Shown here in pieces: positions 17,755 to 25,635 of a stretch of DNA of 64,000 nt. Source of the DNA: Streptomyces sp. S4.7 (lineage in GTDB: Bacteria; Actinomycetota; Actinomycetes; Streptomycetales; Streptomycetaceae); contig NZ_CP048397.1 of NCBI RefSeq assembly GCF_010384365.1, positions 6,076,001 through 6,140,000 of the forward strand, given 5' to 3'. Both the position numbers and the translations under genes were made by a program. The notes below the pieces were generated by a model, which made no database searches, was not told the DNA's origin, and saw nothing but the letters and a program-made list of their open reading frames with translations. The number at the start of each line of letters is the position of its first letter. Within the stretch, counting starts at the first letter, position 1.

Positions 17755-17805
17755 AAGTCCCTCGGAAGTCCCTCGGACAGCGCTGAAAGTCCCTGAAAAG
17801 TCCCT
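17755..17805 (+). repeat. Four phased AAGTCCCT direct repeats
   Basis: AAGTCCCT occurs at 17755, 17766, 17787 and 17798, that is with spacings of 11, 21 and 11 bases, so all copies face one side of the helix. The same heptamer is tandem at 15484/15495, also 11 apart. The two sets flank the integrase/excisionase pair. Such phasing is typical of arm-type sites bound by tyrosine integrases or excisionases; the binding is inferred. Confidence 0.65.
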
Positions 17806-17982
17806 GGGATGGAGAGACAGGGGGATGGCCCGCGGGGAACTGCCACGCATCGCCGTTCGCAGCCGGGCGAGCATTCTCGTGCTGAGCCAACGGCGTGGCG
17901 GACCTCCGTCGGCGCCTCGGGAGGTGTATAGGAAGAGGTCAGTGCGGACGGCGCAGTCCGCAGGGTGAGGCCGAGGTGGTCG

Positions 17983-18924
17983 ATGGCGGGCGGGGCGCAT
18001 GAGGAGCTGGCGCAGTACGGCCAGCTTGGTGATCTGGGTCTTGAGTTGCTCCGACGTGTCGGTCGTCAGGTGGCGAGATCCCAGGGATTCCCACCGCCCG
18101 AAGGTCATGCTGCGTGGACGGACGAGGCCGTCGACGAGCTCCTGTTCGAGATGATCAGCAGGAAGGGCGAGAACTTCCTCCTGACCTGCTTTCTGAAGAC
18201 GGTCGACGACGCTTCCCTGGAGAAGATGTTCTTCACGTCGATCAGGAATTTCCTGATCGACGAAGCCAAACGTACCGAGCGGGGGAAGCTGCGGCGGCGC
18301 TTCGCCGCGCGCCTTGGCGCGGACAGCCGGTTTCGCGCGGTGGCCGGTACTTCGCCCCGATGGGCCCTGACCTCTCACCCACCCGGCGCCGTCTGGCAAG
18401 GCGATCTTGATGAACTGGTCAAAGCCGCCTGGGAAGTGCGTGGAGTATGGATCACTGCCTGGAACCACTCCGGGCCGACTCCCAGGGAAACCGTGCGCGC
18501 CCTGATGGCCGTACTCACCGGAGTGCTGGAGGCAGCAGGTGGAGCGGTCCGGGAGGAAGAACTGGCCAAGGTTCTTGAAGCCCGCTTCGAGCTGCTCGCT
18601 CCTGCCGAGTACACGACGCTGTACGCGGATGATGGCGCGCTCATCGACTCTGCCACCAATCAGGAACACGGGACCGTTCCCGTGGAGGCCGAGACCATAG
18701 CCGGGGAAATCTGGGCGGACATGTCCCCGCAGGAGCGGAAACTGCTGTCGTTCCTGGAGGACGATCCGGCGGAAGTCTCCGTCCTGCTTGGACTCGGGCG
18801 TCGACAGACGTCCGCGATCATGGATGCGCTGAGTGAGAAGCTCATGCTGGCTCTGACCGCTGCGGGTAGTGATCCCCGAGAGGTAGCCGCAGCGTTGCTG
18901 CGCCGCAGCAGTGAACCCCCCTGA
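17983..18924 (+). CDS. Sigma-70-like protein, defence-island associated
   Basis: A 313-residue protein resembling an RNA polymerase sigma factor. Residues about 60-105 (ENFLLTCFLKTVDDASLEKM, then IRNFLIDEAKRTERGKLRRR) look like region 2, and the C-terminal MSPQERKLLSFL...VLLGLGRRQTSAIMDAL looks like the region-4 helix-turn-helix. The start is set at ATG 17983, preceded by GAGGTGG; GTG 17965 is possible. It stands first in the block of regulators upstream of the CBASS genes and could direct transcription of that island. No anti-sigma partner is adjacent. The assignment is by pattern only. Confidence 0.6.
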   Translation: MAGGAHEELAQYGQLGDLGLELLRRVGRQVARSQGFPPPEGHAAWTDEAVDELLFEMISRKGENFLLTCFLKTVDDASLEKMFFTSIRNFLIDEAKRTERGKLRRRFAARLGADSRFRAVAGTSPRWALTSHPPGAVWQGDLDELVKAAWEVRGVWITAWNHSGPTPRETVRALMAVLTGVLEAAGGAVREEELAKVLEARFELLAPAEYTTLYADDGALIDSATNQEHGTVPVEAETIAGEIWADMSPQERKLLSFLEDDPAEVSVLLGLGRRQTSAIMDALSEKLMLALTAAGSDPREVAAALLRRSSEPP

Positions 18925-18931
18925 CGTTCGG

Positions 18932-18956
18932 CGAGTGACGTCGTTTGTCCATAGTG
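18932..18956 (+). promoter_or_regulatory. Conserved 25-bp motif, copy A
   Basis: Lies 34 bases before the start of the HTH gene at 18991. It agrees with the copy at 20959-20983 in 21 of 25 positions, with core ACGTCGTTTGTCC followed by AGTG. Such conservation upstream of two different genes of one island points to a shared promoter or operator. Confidence 0.65.
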
Positions 18957-18990
18957 GGAACAGACCGCCGAGAGGAATGGGGGCCGCCCG

Positions 18991-19905
18991 ATGATCCAGG
19001 CATCGAGCAGCGCATATGAGCGGCTTCGCGCTGCAGCCGCCCAGCTGCATGTTCCCGATGCGGTCCGTACCGTGGCGGCGGCAGCGCCGGGTGATCCCCG
19101 ACCGGGCCAGATCTGGCGCGCTGTGTGGGACGGCGTTGTCGAGGTTGTGGCTATCGCGGCGGTCGATGACACCACGGTGCACGCCTTGCCCGTCTCCCTG
19201 GAAACGCGCTTCAACGACCCCGACACGGTGCTGCTGCCCGCAGAGGCTTCCACCTTGGAGCAGCCGCTTGCCCTGTGGTGCGGTCTGGGCAGGCGTCTTC
19301 CGTGGTATGTCCTGGACCGGCAGGTCAGTGAGCTGTCCGTTCCCTTGGAAGCCGACGGCTCACCCGCCCCGGATGCCTCTGGGTACCGCTATGGCAGCCC
19401 CCTTCCCAGCCCCGCATCGCAGGCGGCCGAGTTCCGCTCGACCCTCGCCGACACCATGGACGTGCTGGCGACGGCGCGCTGGGCGCCTTCGGGCAGCGGC
19501 GGTCTGCCTGCCCTGCTGAAGCAGTGCGGCCTGGGCCCCACCGAACTGATCCATCGCTTGAGCATCAGGCCACCGCGCGCCCTCGCGCTGCTGCGCGCGC
19601 AGACACCTCTCACCCCGCCCGAAGCCCACCTCCTCGCACCGACCCTGGGCATGTCTGCGGACGCGATCCTGGCTGCCAATCCGCCGTTGCCCGACCGTTT
19701 GGTACACGAGCTGAGTCGCCCCGCCCGCCGCCAACAGATCCGTCGGCTCGCCCACCTCACCGGAACCGCTGAACAGGAAGCCCGCCGACAGGCACTCTTT
19801 GCCACGCTCACACTGGCAGCGCGTCAGGAGCGCCCTGCGGAAGCGGACTGGCCTGCTCGGGTAGACCGCTATTTCCACGTGCACCTGGGCCCGGAGAGCG
19901 AGTGA
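18991..19905 (+). CDS. Putative HTH regulator upstream of CBASS (CapH-like role proposed)
   Basis: A 304-residue protein of unknown family. The N-terminal 130 residues look like a beta-rich domain (PGDPRPGQIWRAVWDGVVEV). The part around 165-215 reads like an XRE-type fold (LPALLKQCGLGPTELIHRLS followed by a long helix), and the C-terminus is helical. Its stop overlaps the start of the ImmA/IrrE protease gene (TGATG). This HTH-plus-protease pairing upstream of a CD-NTase mirrors the CapH/CapP regulators known for other CBASS systems, so I propose a cleavable repressor. The homology to CapH itself was not tested. Confidence 0.5.
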   Translation: MIQASSSAYERLRAAAAQLHVPDAVRTVAAAAPGDPRPGQIWRAVWDGVVEVVAIAAVDDTTVHALPVSLETRFNDPDTVLLPAEASTLEQPLALWCGLGRRLPWYVLDRQVSELSVPLEADGSPAPDASGYRYGSPLPSPASQAAEFRSTLADTMDVLATARWAPSGSGGLPALLKQCGLGPTELIHRLSIRPPRALALLRAQTPLTPPEAHLLAPTLGMSADAILAANPPLPDRLVHELSRPARRQQIRRLAHLTGTAEQEARRQALFATLTLAARQERPAEADWPARVDRYFHVHLGPESE

Positions 19906-20930
19906 TGGACTACCTGCGCCGCGCCGCGGCCCGTACCCAGGCCAAGGCCATGCTCACCGTCCTGCAGCGCGACCACCCCGGCGCTGCCCAGCGGCTGGGC
20001 GACGGCGCCCTTGACGAGCTGCGGCAGTGGCCCGGCCTTCAGGTCAGGGACGTACCCGACGATCGCTCTGGCGGCGGCTGCAGTGTCTCCGGTGCCTATT
20101 TCGCCGGTACTCCCGCCGTCCTCGCCGTCGCCACCTCTGCCAGCCTGGCCCGCCGCGAGTTCACCGGTCTCCATGAGCTGGGCCACCACCTGCAGCAGAC
20201 CGTGGTGGAGCTGATGGACGTCCTGCTTGCCGAGCCCGACGGTGGCGCCGCCCTGGAGGATGCTGCCTGCGATGCCTTCGCCGCCGACATCCTCCTGCCC
20301 GACACACTCACCGATCGCCATATCACTGCCGCCGGCCCCACGGCGGACGCCGCAGTCGCACTGTGGCGGGTGAGCAATGCCTCCCGTATGGCGGCGTGCG
20401 TGAAAGCCAGCGAACGCCTCCCAGCTCCCGGTCACATCCTGCTCCTCGATCGCGACGGCATCCTCGCCTTCAGTGCCTCCCACGGCCTGCCCCCACTTCG
20501 GCGCGGCAGCGACCAGAGCCAGGTCCCGGTCCTGCGCACGGCCCTGTCGGGCCAGGGACACGCCGAGGGACGTGGCCGGCTTGCCTACCGTGACGGCGCC
20601 GTCGCCGGTGAGGAGCTGTACCTGCAGACCGCGGCCATGGACGGCTACGTCCTCGCCGTCGCCGTCACCGACCTCGCGCCTTGGAGGACCTTCGCGCCCT
20701 CCGTTCGATACAACGGCCCCGTGGCCGCCAGCTATACCTGCGCACACTGCGGGGAGGACTTCACTTCCTTCGCCCGCGCCTGCGCGCGCTGCGAGTCCGC
20801 CCCGTGCCCCGACTGCGACCGCTGCGGCTGCGACCGCAAGGTGTTCGAGCGCCAGTGCACGGCCTGCTTCGTCGTCCATCCGGCGGCCATGTTCGACGGC
20901 GCCAGCAGCCGCTGCCGCGACTGCGACTGA
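19905..20930 (+). CDS. ImmA/IrrE-family metallopeptidase with C-terminal zinc ribbon
   Basis: A 341-residue cytoplasmic zinc protease. The active-site helix is FTGLHELGHHLQ (HExxH at residues 90-94), followed by the expected acidic EDAACDAFAADILLP helix. The last 60 residues carry at least six CxxC-like pairs (CAHCGEDF, CARCESAPCPDC, CTACF, CRDCD), forming a multi-finger zinc ribbon unusual for short ImmA proteins; it could sense nucleic acid. It starts within the stop of the upstream regulator and precedes the CD-NTase operon by 150 bases. Probable role: cleaving a repressor when infection or damage is sensed. Confidence 0.82.
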   Translation: MDYLRRAAARTQAKAMLTVLQRDHPGAAQRLGDGALDELRQWPGLQVRDVPDDRSGGGCSVSGAYFAGTPAVLAVATSASLARREFTGLHELGHHLQQTVVELMDVLLAEPDGGAALEDAACDAFAADILLPDTLTDRHITAAGPTADAAVALWRVSNASRMAACVKASERLPAPGHILLLDRDGILAFSASHGLPPLRRGSDQSQVPVLRTALSGQGHAEGRGRLAYRDGAVAGEELYLQTAAMDGYVLAVAVTDLAPWRTFAPSVRYNGPVAASYTCAHCGEDFTSFARACARCESAPCPDCDRCGCDRKVFERQCTACFVVHPAAMFDGASSRCRDCD

Positions 20931-20958
20931 ACTCTTGTCACACCCGTCGCGCTACCCC

Positions 20959-20983
20959 CGAGTTACGTCGTCTGTCCCCAGTG
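20959..20983 (+). promoter_or_regulatory. Conserved 25-bp motif, copy B
   Basis: Second copy of the motif seen at 18932-18956, placed 98 bases before the CD-NTase start and 29 bases after the protease stop. Core ACGTCGTCTGTCC, then AGTG. The position fits a promoter or operator for the CBASS operon. Confidence 0.65.
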
Positions 20984-21081
20984 AAGGCACCCACCCCGGG
21001 CGCCCCACCACGTACGGGACCCCGGAGCCGGCACCGGGCACCACGATCTACCCGGCCGGCAGAAACGAGCACGACAGCACG

Positions 21082-22086
21082 ATGAACGACAGCACCAAGG
21101 GCGCCTTCGATGCCTTCGACGAGGAGCTCAACCTCGATGGCCGCGAGCGCAAAAGCGCCCAGAAGCGGCACAACGAGATCACCGAACACCTGGTGAACGC
21201 CGGCCTGGCCATCGCCACCTTCCTGCAGGGCAGCTTCGCCCGCAAGACGATGCTCAAGCCGCTCAAGGACGTCGACATGGTCATCCGGATGCACCCGCGC
21301 CTGGAGAAGACCCTGCGTCAGCCCGGCGGCCCCGCCCAGGCGATGAGCCTCATCCGCGAGGTCATCGCCGAGAAGTACCCCGACGCCCTCTTCGACGTGG
21401 ATGACGCCCCTGCCCACGCCCTCCAGGTCACCTTCGCCGAGCTGGACTTCACCTTCGACCTGGTCCCCGCGCTCGACGTTGAAGACAGCGAGATCGTCTA
21501 CATCGCTGACAGGGAGAACGACACCTGGGAGTGGTCCAACACCCGGACGCTCAACCGGATCATCAGCACCCGAAACCAGGCCACCGGCGGACGGTTCGTC
21601 CACCAGGTCCGCATGCTGAAGTCGTTTAAGAAGGGCAACCCCGTCCTCGACGACACCTGCGGGCTGCTGTGGGAGGCCTTCGCCTACGCGGCCGTCACCG
21701 GCCCGCTTGAGCACTCCCAGGCCCTCGCCACCACCCTGGCTCACGCCGCCCAGGCGGTCAACCACCCGGTGCTCGACCCGACCGGTGTTGACGACCTCAC
21801 CGCCGACTGGACGATCGACGAGCGCGATACGTACGCCACCACGCTGGCCGCCACCGCCCGACGGGCGGCCGAGGCGCGACGCCTGGAAGAGGACGGACAG
21901 CACGCTGCGGCCATCGAGATCTGGCACACCTTGATCGGAGACCCGTTCCCACGGTCCGAGTCCCAGAACGCTACCGACGCGCTGCGCGCACTGGCTGCCG
22001 GCAGCGTCACCTCCACCGGACGCGCCGTCATCTCCCCGCGCGGGCAGCAGCCCGCGCGACCGGCCCGGTCATGGCGTACCCGCTGA
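21082..22086 (+). CDS. CBASS CD-NTase (cGAS/DncV-like nucleotidyltransferase)
   Basis: A 334-residue nucleotidyltransferase of the SMODS/CD-NTase type, which makes cyclic oligonucleotide alarm signals on phage infection. The GS motif is in LQGSFARKTMLKP (G50-S51), the first two metal aspartates are in KDVDMVI (D63, D65), and the third is in FTFDLVPAL (about D126). After the catalytic part lies the helical OAS1-C-like region (VHQVRMLKSFKK onward). The start at 21082 is the first ATG giving the family N-terminus, though its ribosome site is weak. It overlaps the E2-like gene by 16 bases. Confidence 0.85.
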   Translation: MNDSTKGAFDAFDEELNLDGRERKSAQKRHNEITEHLVNAGLAIATFLQGSFARKTMLKPLKDVDMVIRMHPRLEKTLRQPGGPAQAMSLIREVIAEKYPDALFDVDDAPAHALQVTFAELDFTFDLVPALDVEDSEIVYIADRENDTWEWSNTRTLNRIISTRNQATGGRFVHQVRMLKSFKKGNPVLDDTCGLLWEAFAYAAVTGPLEHSQALATTLAHAAQAVNHPVLDPTGVDDLTADWTIDERDTYATTLAATARRAAEARRLEEDGQHAAAIEIWHTLIGDPFPRSESQNATDALRALAAGSVTSTGRAVISPRGQQPARPARSWRTR

Positions 22087-22616
22087 AGGCGGTGCTCGCC
22101 GACCCAGGCGCAGCCGCCGAGCACCTGCTCCACGCCGATACCGTCTACGGCGTGGAGCAGGCGGCTGGCCGCGTCGGTCCGGGCGGAGCCGCGCTCCTCG
22201 AACTCACCTTGCGCCCGCTGCCCGCCCTGGAACGCGAGAACTACCCCACCGAACGTGTCCGCCTCGTCATCCGACCCGACTACACCGTGCACGCCTTCCC
22301 GCTCGACTCGGCCGACCGTGCCTTCAAGCACCGCAACCCGCCGCCGCTGAGGGACTTGTGCCTGCAGTACCCCAGCGATGACGCGGCCCTGCGCTGGATC
22401 CCCGAGGACGGCCTGGAGGCGCTGATCACTCTCGTTCACCGACATCTGCTTTACGAAGAGGCTTGGCGCCGCTCAGGCACGTGGCCGGCCGAAGACGCAC
22501 CACATGGCCAACCCGCCCACGGCACCCACCCGCTGCGTACCGCCGAGACACAACAGGAGGCTCGCCGATGGGCCCGGCACCCTTCACCGCACCAGAAACG
22601 GCATCCACATCTGTGA
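22071..22616 (+). CDS. E2-like ubiquitin-conjugation-fold protein of CBASS
   Basis: A 181-residue protein. Residues 55-135 follow the bacterial E2 pattern: PTERVRLVIRPDY, then the segment around HRNPPPLRDLCLQYP with a candidate catalytic Cys97, RWIPEDGLEALI and a terminal helix HRHLLYEEAWRRSG. In short type II CBASS a lone E2-like protein, without E1 or JAB partners, accompanies the CD-NTase and is thought to modify or activate it. It overlaps the CD-NTase by 16 bases and the effector by 49, so all three are co-translated. The final 35 residues are basic and probably disordered. Confidence 0.68.
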   Translation: MAYPLKAVLADPGAAAEHLLHADTVYGVEQAAGRVGPGGAALLELTLRPLPALERENYPTERVRLVIRPDYTVHAFPLDSADRAFKHRNPPPLRDLCLQYPSDDAALRWIPEDGLEALITLVHRHLLYEEAWRRSGTWPAEDAPHGQPAHGTHPLRTAETQQEARRWARHPSPHQKRHPHL

Positions 22617-23137
22617 TCACGATCCTCGCGCTCGTCCTGGGCTCCTCCGTCGTCGCGGGAGCCCTCGGACACATCCTCACCGGCCTGCGCGCTGGAGCGA
22701 CCGTCCGCCGAGACCGCTACGCCGCCGCGGTGAAGGTTCTGGTCGCACGTATCGAGTACCCCTACCGGATACGCCGCCGCACCAGCGACGATCCCGAGGT
22801 CCTGAGCACGCTCGCAATCACCGGACACGACCTCCAGGAGACCCTCGCAGAGAGCCGCGCCTGGATCGCGACGGAGAGCACGGTACTCAGTGAGGTATTC
22901 GACAACTGCCTCACCAACCTCGACGCTGCCTTCAAGCAGGCCTGTAGCGATGCCTGGAACGCCACACCTGTCACCGCCGCCGCCGAGATGAACCTGGGCG
23001 GCTTCGGGGTGGGGAACCAGCAGCACATCGTGACCACGATGGAGCGCGCCCTTGGCTACCGCTTCGGGCTCCGACGCCTGATCCCTGCGTTCGTACTTCG
23101 GCGCCTTTTCAGGCGACTCCAGCTACTCCGGGCCTGA
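22568..23137 (+). CDS. Single-TM putative CBASS effector
   Basis: A 189-residue protein with one strong transmembrane helix near the N-terminus (residues about 15-38, VITILALVLGSSVVAGALGH) and a cytoplasmic helical domain. It starts 49 bases inside the E2-like gene with a perfect AGGAGG seven bases before ATG. Membrane proteins last in a CD-NTase operon usually act as effectors that damage the inner membrane when the cyclic nucleotide binds. No named effector family was recognised, and the C-terminus ends in a basic helix (FVLRRLFRRLQLLR). The effector role is inferred from position and topology. Confidence 0.62.
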   Translation: MGPAPFTAPETASTSVITILALVLGSSVVAGALGHILTGLRAGATVRRDRYAAAVKVLVARIEYPYRIRRRTSDDPEVLSTLAITGHDLQETLAESRAWIATESTVLSEVFDNCLTNLDAAFKQACSDAWNATPVTAAAEMNLGGFGVGNQQHIVTTMERALGYRFGLRRLIPAFVLRRLFRRLQLLRA

Positions 23138-23359
23138 TGCGCGATCCGGTTCCCTACGGCTCGCTGGTTTCGCACGAGCGCTGATGAAGGATGACTGGCT
23201 TGCGTTCCCGTAAGCGATCGATCCCGACACATTGAACAACTGATCGTCCGAGCGGTCTGCTGGGCAACGAATCGCCAAGCCCTGCCGGTAACTACCTCCC
23301 GCCCGCCTTCATCGGACTAGTGGATAGGGTCGCGGTACCCGAGCTGGAGAGGTAGCCGC

Positions 23360-23686
23360 ATGGACCCCGAAATCGTGATCGCGCAGACGACGAGTGACGA
23401 CGAGGAGCAGGCGAAGACCCTCGCCAGAGGCGCTGTTGAGAGCAAACTGGCGGCGGGCGTCCACATCGATGCGCCCATCACCGCCTTCTACTGGTGGCAG
23501 GGGAAGGTCGAGGCGGCTCAGGAGTGGCGGATCTCCTACATGACGTCGTCGGATCGCCTCCCCGCGCTAGAGGCATGGCTGCACGAGAGGCACCCGTACG
23601 ACGTCCCCCAGTGGGTCACGCTGCCTGTGACCGGAGGGTCGGAGGCGTACCTGTCGTGGGTCGTCGACGAGACGCGCCCGGGGTAA
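23360..23686 (+). CDS. cutA: CutA divalent-cation tolerance protein
   Basis: A 108-residue CutA1 protein, a small trimeric cytoplasmic protein linked to metal tolerance in enterobacteria. Family landmarks are VIAQTTSDDEEQAKTLARGA, AGVHIDAPITAFYWWQGKVE and EWRISYMTS, normally ending WV...; all are present at the usual length. It is preceded by GGAGAGGTAG. The 222-base gap before it shows no gene. It probably is ordinary backbone DNA at the edge of the defence island. Confidence 0.9.
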   Translation: MDPEIVIAQTTSDDEEQAKTLARGAVESKLAAGVHIDAPITAFYWWQGKVEAAQEWRISYMTSSDRLPALEAWLHERHPYDVPQWVTLPVTGGSEAYLSWVVDETRPG

Positions 23687-23737
23687 GGGCCCCCACTACA
23701 GTGCCTCGCTCTCACCGAGCCTGTGCGCTTCGACGCT

Positions 23738-24985
23738 TCACAGCGTCGCGAACGTCAGCAGGTGGCTGGCCAGGTCATGCTCAGTGTCGGGGAGCCCGGC
23801 AGCGATGGCCTGAGCCCGCTGCCGGCCCATGGTGTTGGGCTTCGACTCCGCCGCTGCGGCGAACTGGTGCGCTACGTAGGCCCCGCGATCTACGTCACCG
23901 CCGCGCAGAAGGGCGGACGCCAGGTCACCCAGGACGACCACACCGGACTCGGGTAGTTCACCGCCGAGGCGCTCGACTGCGGAGTCGGCCGTGGCGGTCA
24001 GCTCCTGACGCTTGAGTTCGCCGTAGACCGAGAGGGTTAACGAGTCCATGCGGTATGGCGTCACGAAGCGGACCCACGCCTGCTCGCTCGTATGGTCGGC
24101 GAAGTCATAAGCGAATTTCGCCTGGTCGAGAGCACGAAGGGCGCCAGCGTCATCGCCTGATTGAGCGGCTTCCTCCGCATACCGGCCCAGAGCCCACGCT
24201 GCGGCGGTTGCGTTGCCACGTCCGCGTACGTCCTGAGCTGCCTGAGAAAGCATCTCCAGCGCCTTCGGTGGGCTGGGGGCACCGTAGCTCGCATAGCCCA
24301 GAGCGAGAGCGCGCAGCGGGGGGTGTCCAGCCTTTTTCGCGCACTCCGAGGTCACTCCGTAATAGGAAGTGGCCTTGTCGTGCTCGCCGAGGTCCCAGGC
24401 GACCCACCCAGCAAGAGCGGCAGTCTCCCCGGCCGCGATGGTCAGGGCTCGCTCGTGGGCCCCGGCGCGGGGAAGGGCTGCGGTGATCGCGTCCAAGTGC
24501 GCCTCGACGCGGGACTGCAGGCTGAGCGCGCTCTCGTTCAGCTCGTCCACGTGCAACCGGGCCGCATGATCAATAAGCACCCCCGCGGACTCGGGGTCGA
24601 TCTTGGACCCCTTGCTGAGTGCGTAGGCCAGCCGGCCCCACGGCTCGGCAGCCGCAGCCGCACCGATGACTGCGCCTCCCAGCAGCGTTCGGCGTTTCAT
24701 GTCGTCCAGGTCCTCCGCCTCGGCCTTGTTCTTCTCTCGCCGCCTGGCGCGGGCGGCTTTCGCCTCGCGCAGCAGCGGCTCCAGCGGGACGCCACAGGCC
24801 AAAGCGATGTTCCCCAGGGTGTGATCCGTCGGAACGTTCGCACCGTTCTCGTACCGGTTCACCTCTCGGCGGGTCACCGTTGCCCGGCCGGAAGCGGCGT
24901 TGATCGCACCGGCCTGCTCGTCCTGCGTCCGATTCGCGTTACGCCGCAGGTGACGGAGCAGCTCGGCAAATGGATCCACTGCCAT
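23738..24985 (-). CDS. XRE-family regulator with TPR-like C-terminal domain
   Basis: A 415-residue transcription regulator. The N-terminal HTH (about 5-60) includes RRNANRTQDEQAGAINAASG and VTRREVNRYENGANVPTDHT. A Tat-like KRRTLLGGAVIGAAAAAEP follows at about 110, which here is probably not exported but is common in this Streptomyces family. The remaining 280 residues are helical repeats similar to TPRs, a ligand or peptide-sensing module. The start at 24985 (MAVDPF) fits family length; upstream frame extension lacks homology. It diverges from the gene at 25117 and may regulate the 25-40 kb cluster. Confidence 0.85.
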   Translation of the reverse strand: MAVDPFAELLRHLRRNANRTQDEQAGAINAASGRATVTRREVNRYENGANVPTDHTLGNIALACGVPLEPLLREAKAARARRREKNKAEAEDLDDMKRRTLLGGAVIGAAAAAEPWGRLAYALSKGSKIDPESAGVLIDHAARLHVDELNESALSLQSRVEAHLDAITAALPRAGAHERALTIAAGETAALAGWVAWDLGEHDKATSYYGVTSECAKKAGHPPLRALALGYASYGAPSPPKALEMLSQAAQDVRGRGNATAAAWALGRYAEEAAQSGDDAGALRALDQAKFAYDFADHTSEQAWVRFVTPYRMDSLTLSVYGELKRQELTATADSAVERLGGELPESGVVVLGDLASALLRGGDVDRGAYVAHQFAAAAESKPNTMGRQRAQAIAAGLPDTEHDLASHLLTFATL

Positions 24986-25116
24986 GAGTCTGACCCCTAT
25001 CCGTGGGAGAAAGCCAATACTCCCCTCAACTCCCCCCTGATTTTCCCCCCTTGACAAAGATTTCCCCCCTCCGGTTTCCCCTGTCCCGGATCGCGCAGCC
25101 ACGGTGCGATGTGCTC

Positions 25117-25635
25117 ATGACCACGCACCGGACAGCAATGCCGCCCCGACCTCGGGGCGACGACGGTGGCGCCCACGTCGTCGGCGCCGCGACCGCTCGG
25201 TGTCCGCTGGCCTCTCACGTCTTCGAGATGGCCATGGAGCCGGTAGATGCGCACGTCGCTCAAGCGCGACGAACGACGGCCACCGTGCTGAAGCATTGGT
25301 CGTTGCCGGAGACGCCGGCAGAGGACGCCCGGCTCGTCGTCTCGGAGTTGGTGTCCAACGCGATCATCCACGGTTACGGGGACGTCCGACTGCGACTGCG
25401 ACACGACGAGCACGAGCTTCGAATCCGAGTCACCGACGACAGCACGGCACCGGCGAGGCGACGACGTGCAAGTGCCGCGGGCCTCGGCGGTCGAGGGCTG
25501 CACCTCGTCGCCTGCCTGTCGCTTCGGTGGGGCATCGCGGACGGCGGCCGGACGACGTACGCGGTCATCCCCACTCTCACGGAGGCACCCCCATGTCGCC
25601 GCACAACGCAATCAAGCACGGAGCCGACGTGTTGA
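25117..25635 (+). CDS. ATP-binding protein, anti-sigma/HATPase_c_2 type
   Basis: A 172-residue GHKL-fold ATPase of the RsbW/SpoIIAB-like group abundant in Streptomyces. The N-box is LVVSELVSNAIIHGYGDV (about 75-92), the G1 box RVTDDSTAP and the G2 box LGGRGLHLVACL. Such proteins bind sigma factors or their antagonists as switch kinases. No sigma factor adjoins it, so it may act on a distant partner. It shares a 131-base divergent promoter region with the XRE/TPR regulator and its 3' end overlaps the next gene by 43 bases. Confidence 0.82.
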   Translation: MTTHRTAMPPRPRGDDGGAHVVGAATARCPLASHVFEMAMEPVDAHVAQARRTTATVLKHWSLPETPAEDARLVVSELVSNAIIHGYGDVRLRLRHDEHELRIRVTDDSTAPARRRRASAAGLGGRGLHLVACLSLRWGIADGGRTTYAVIPTLTEAPPCRRTTQSSTEPTC

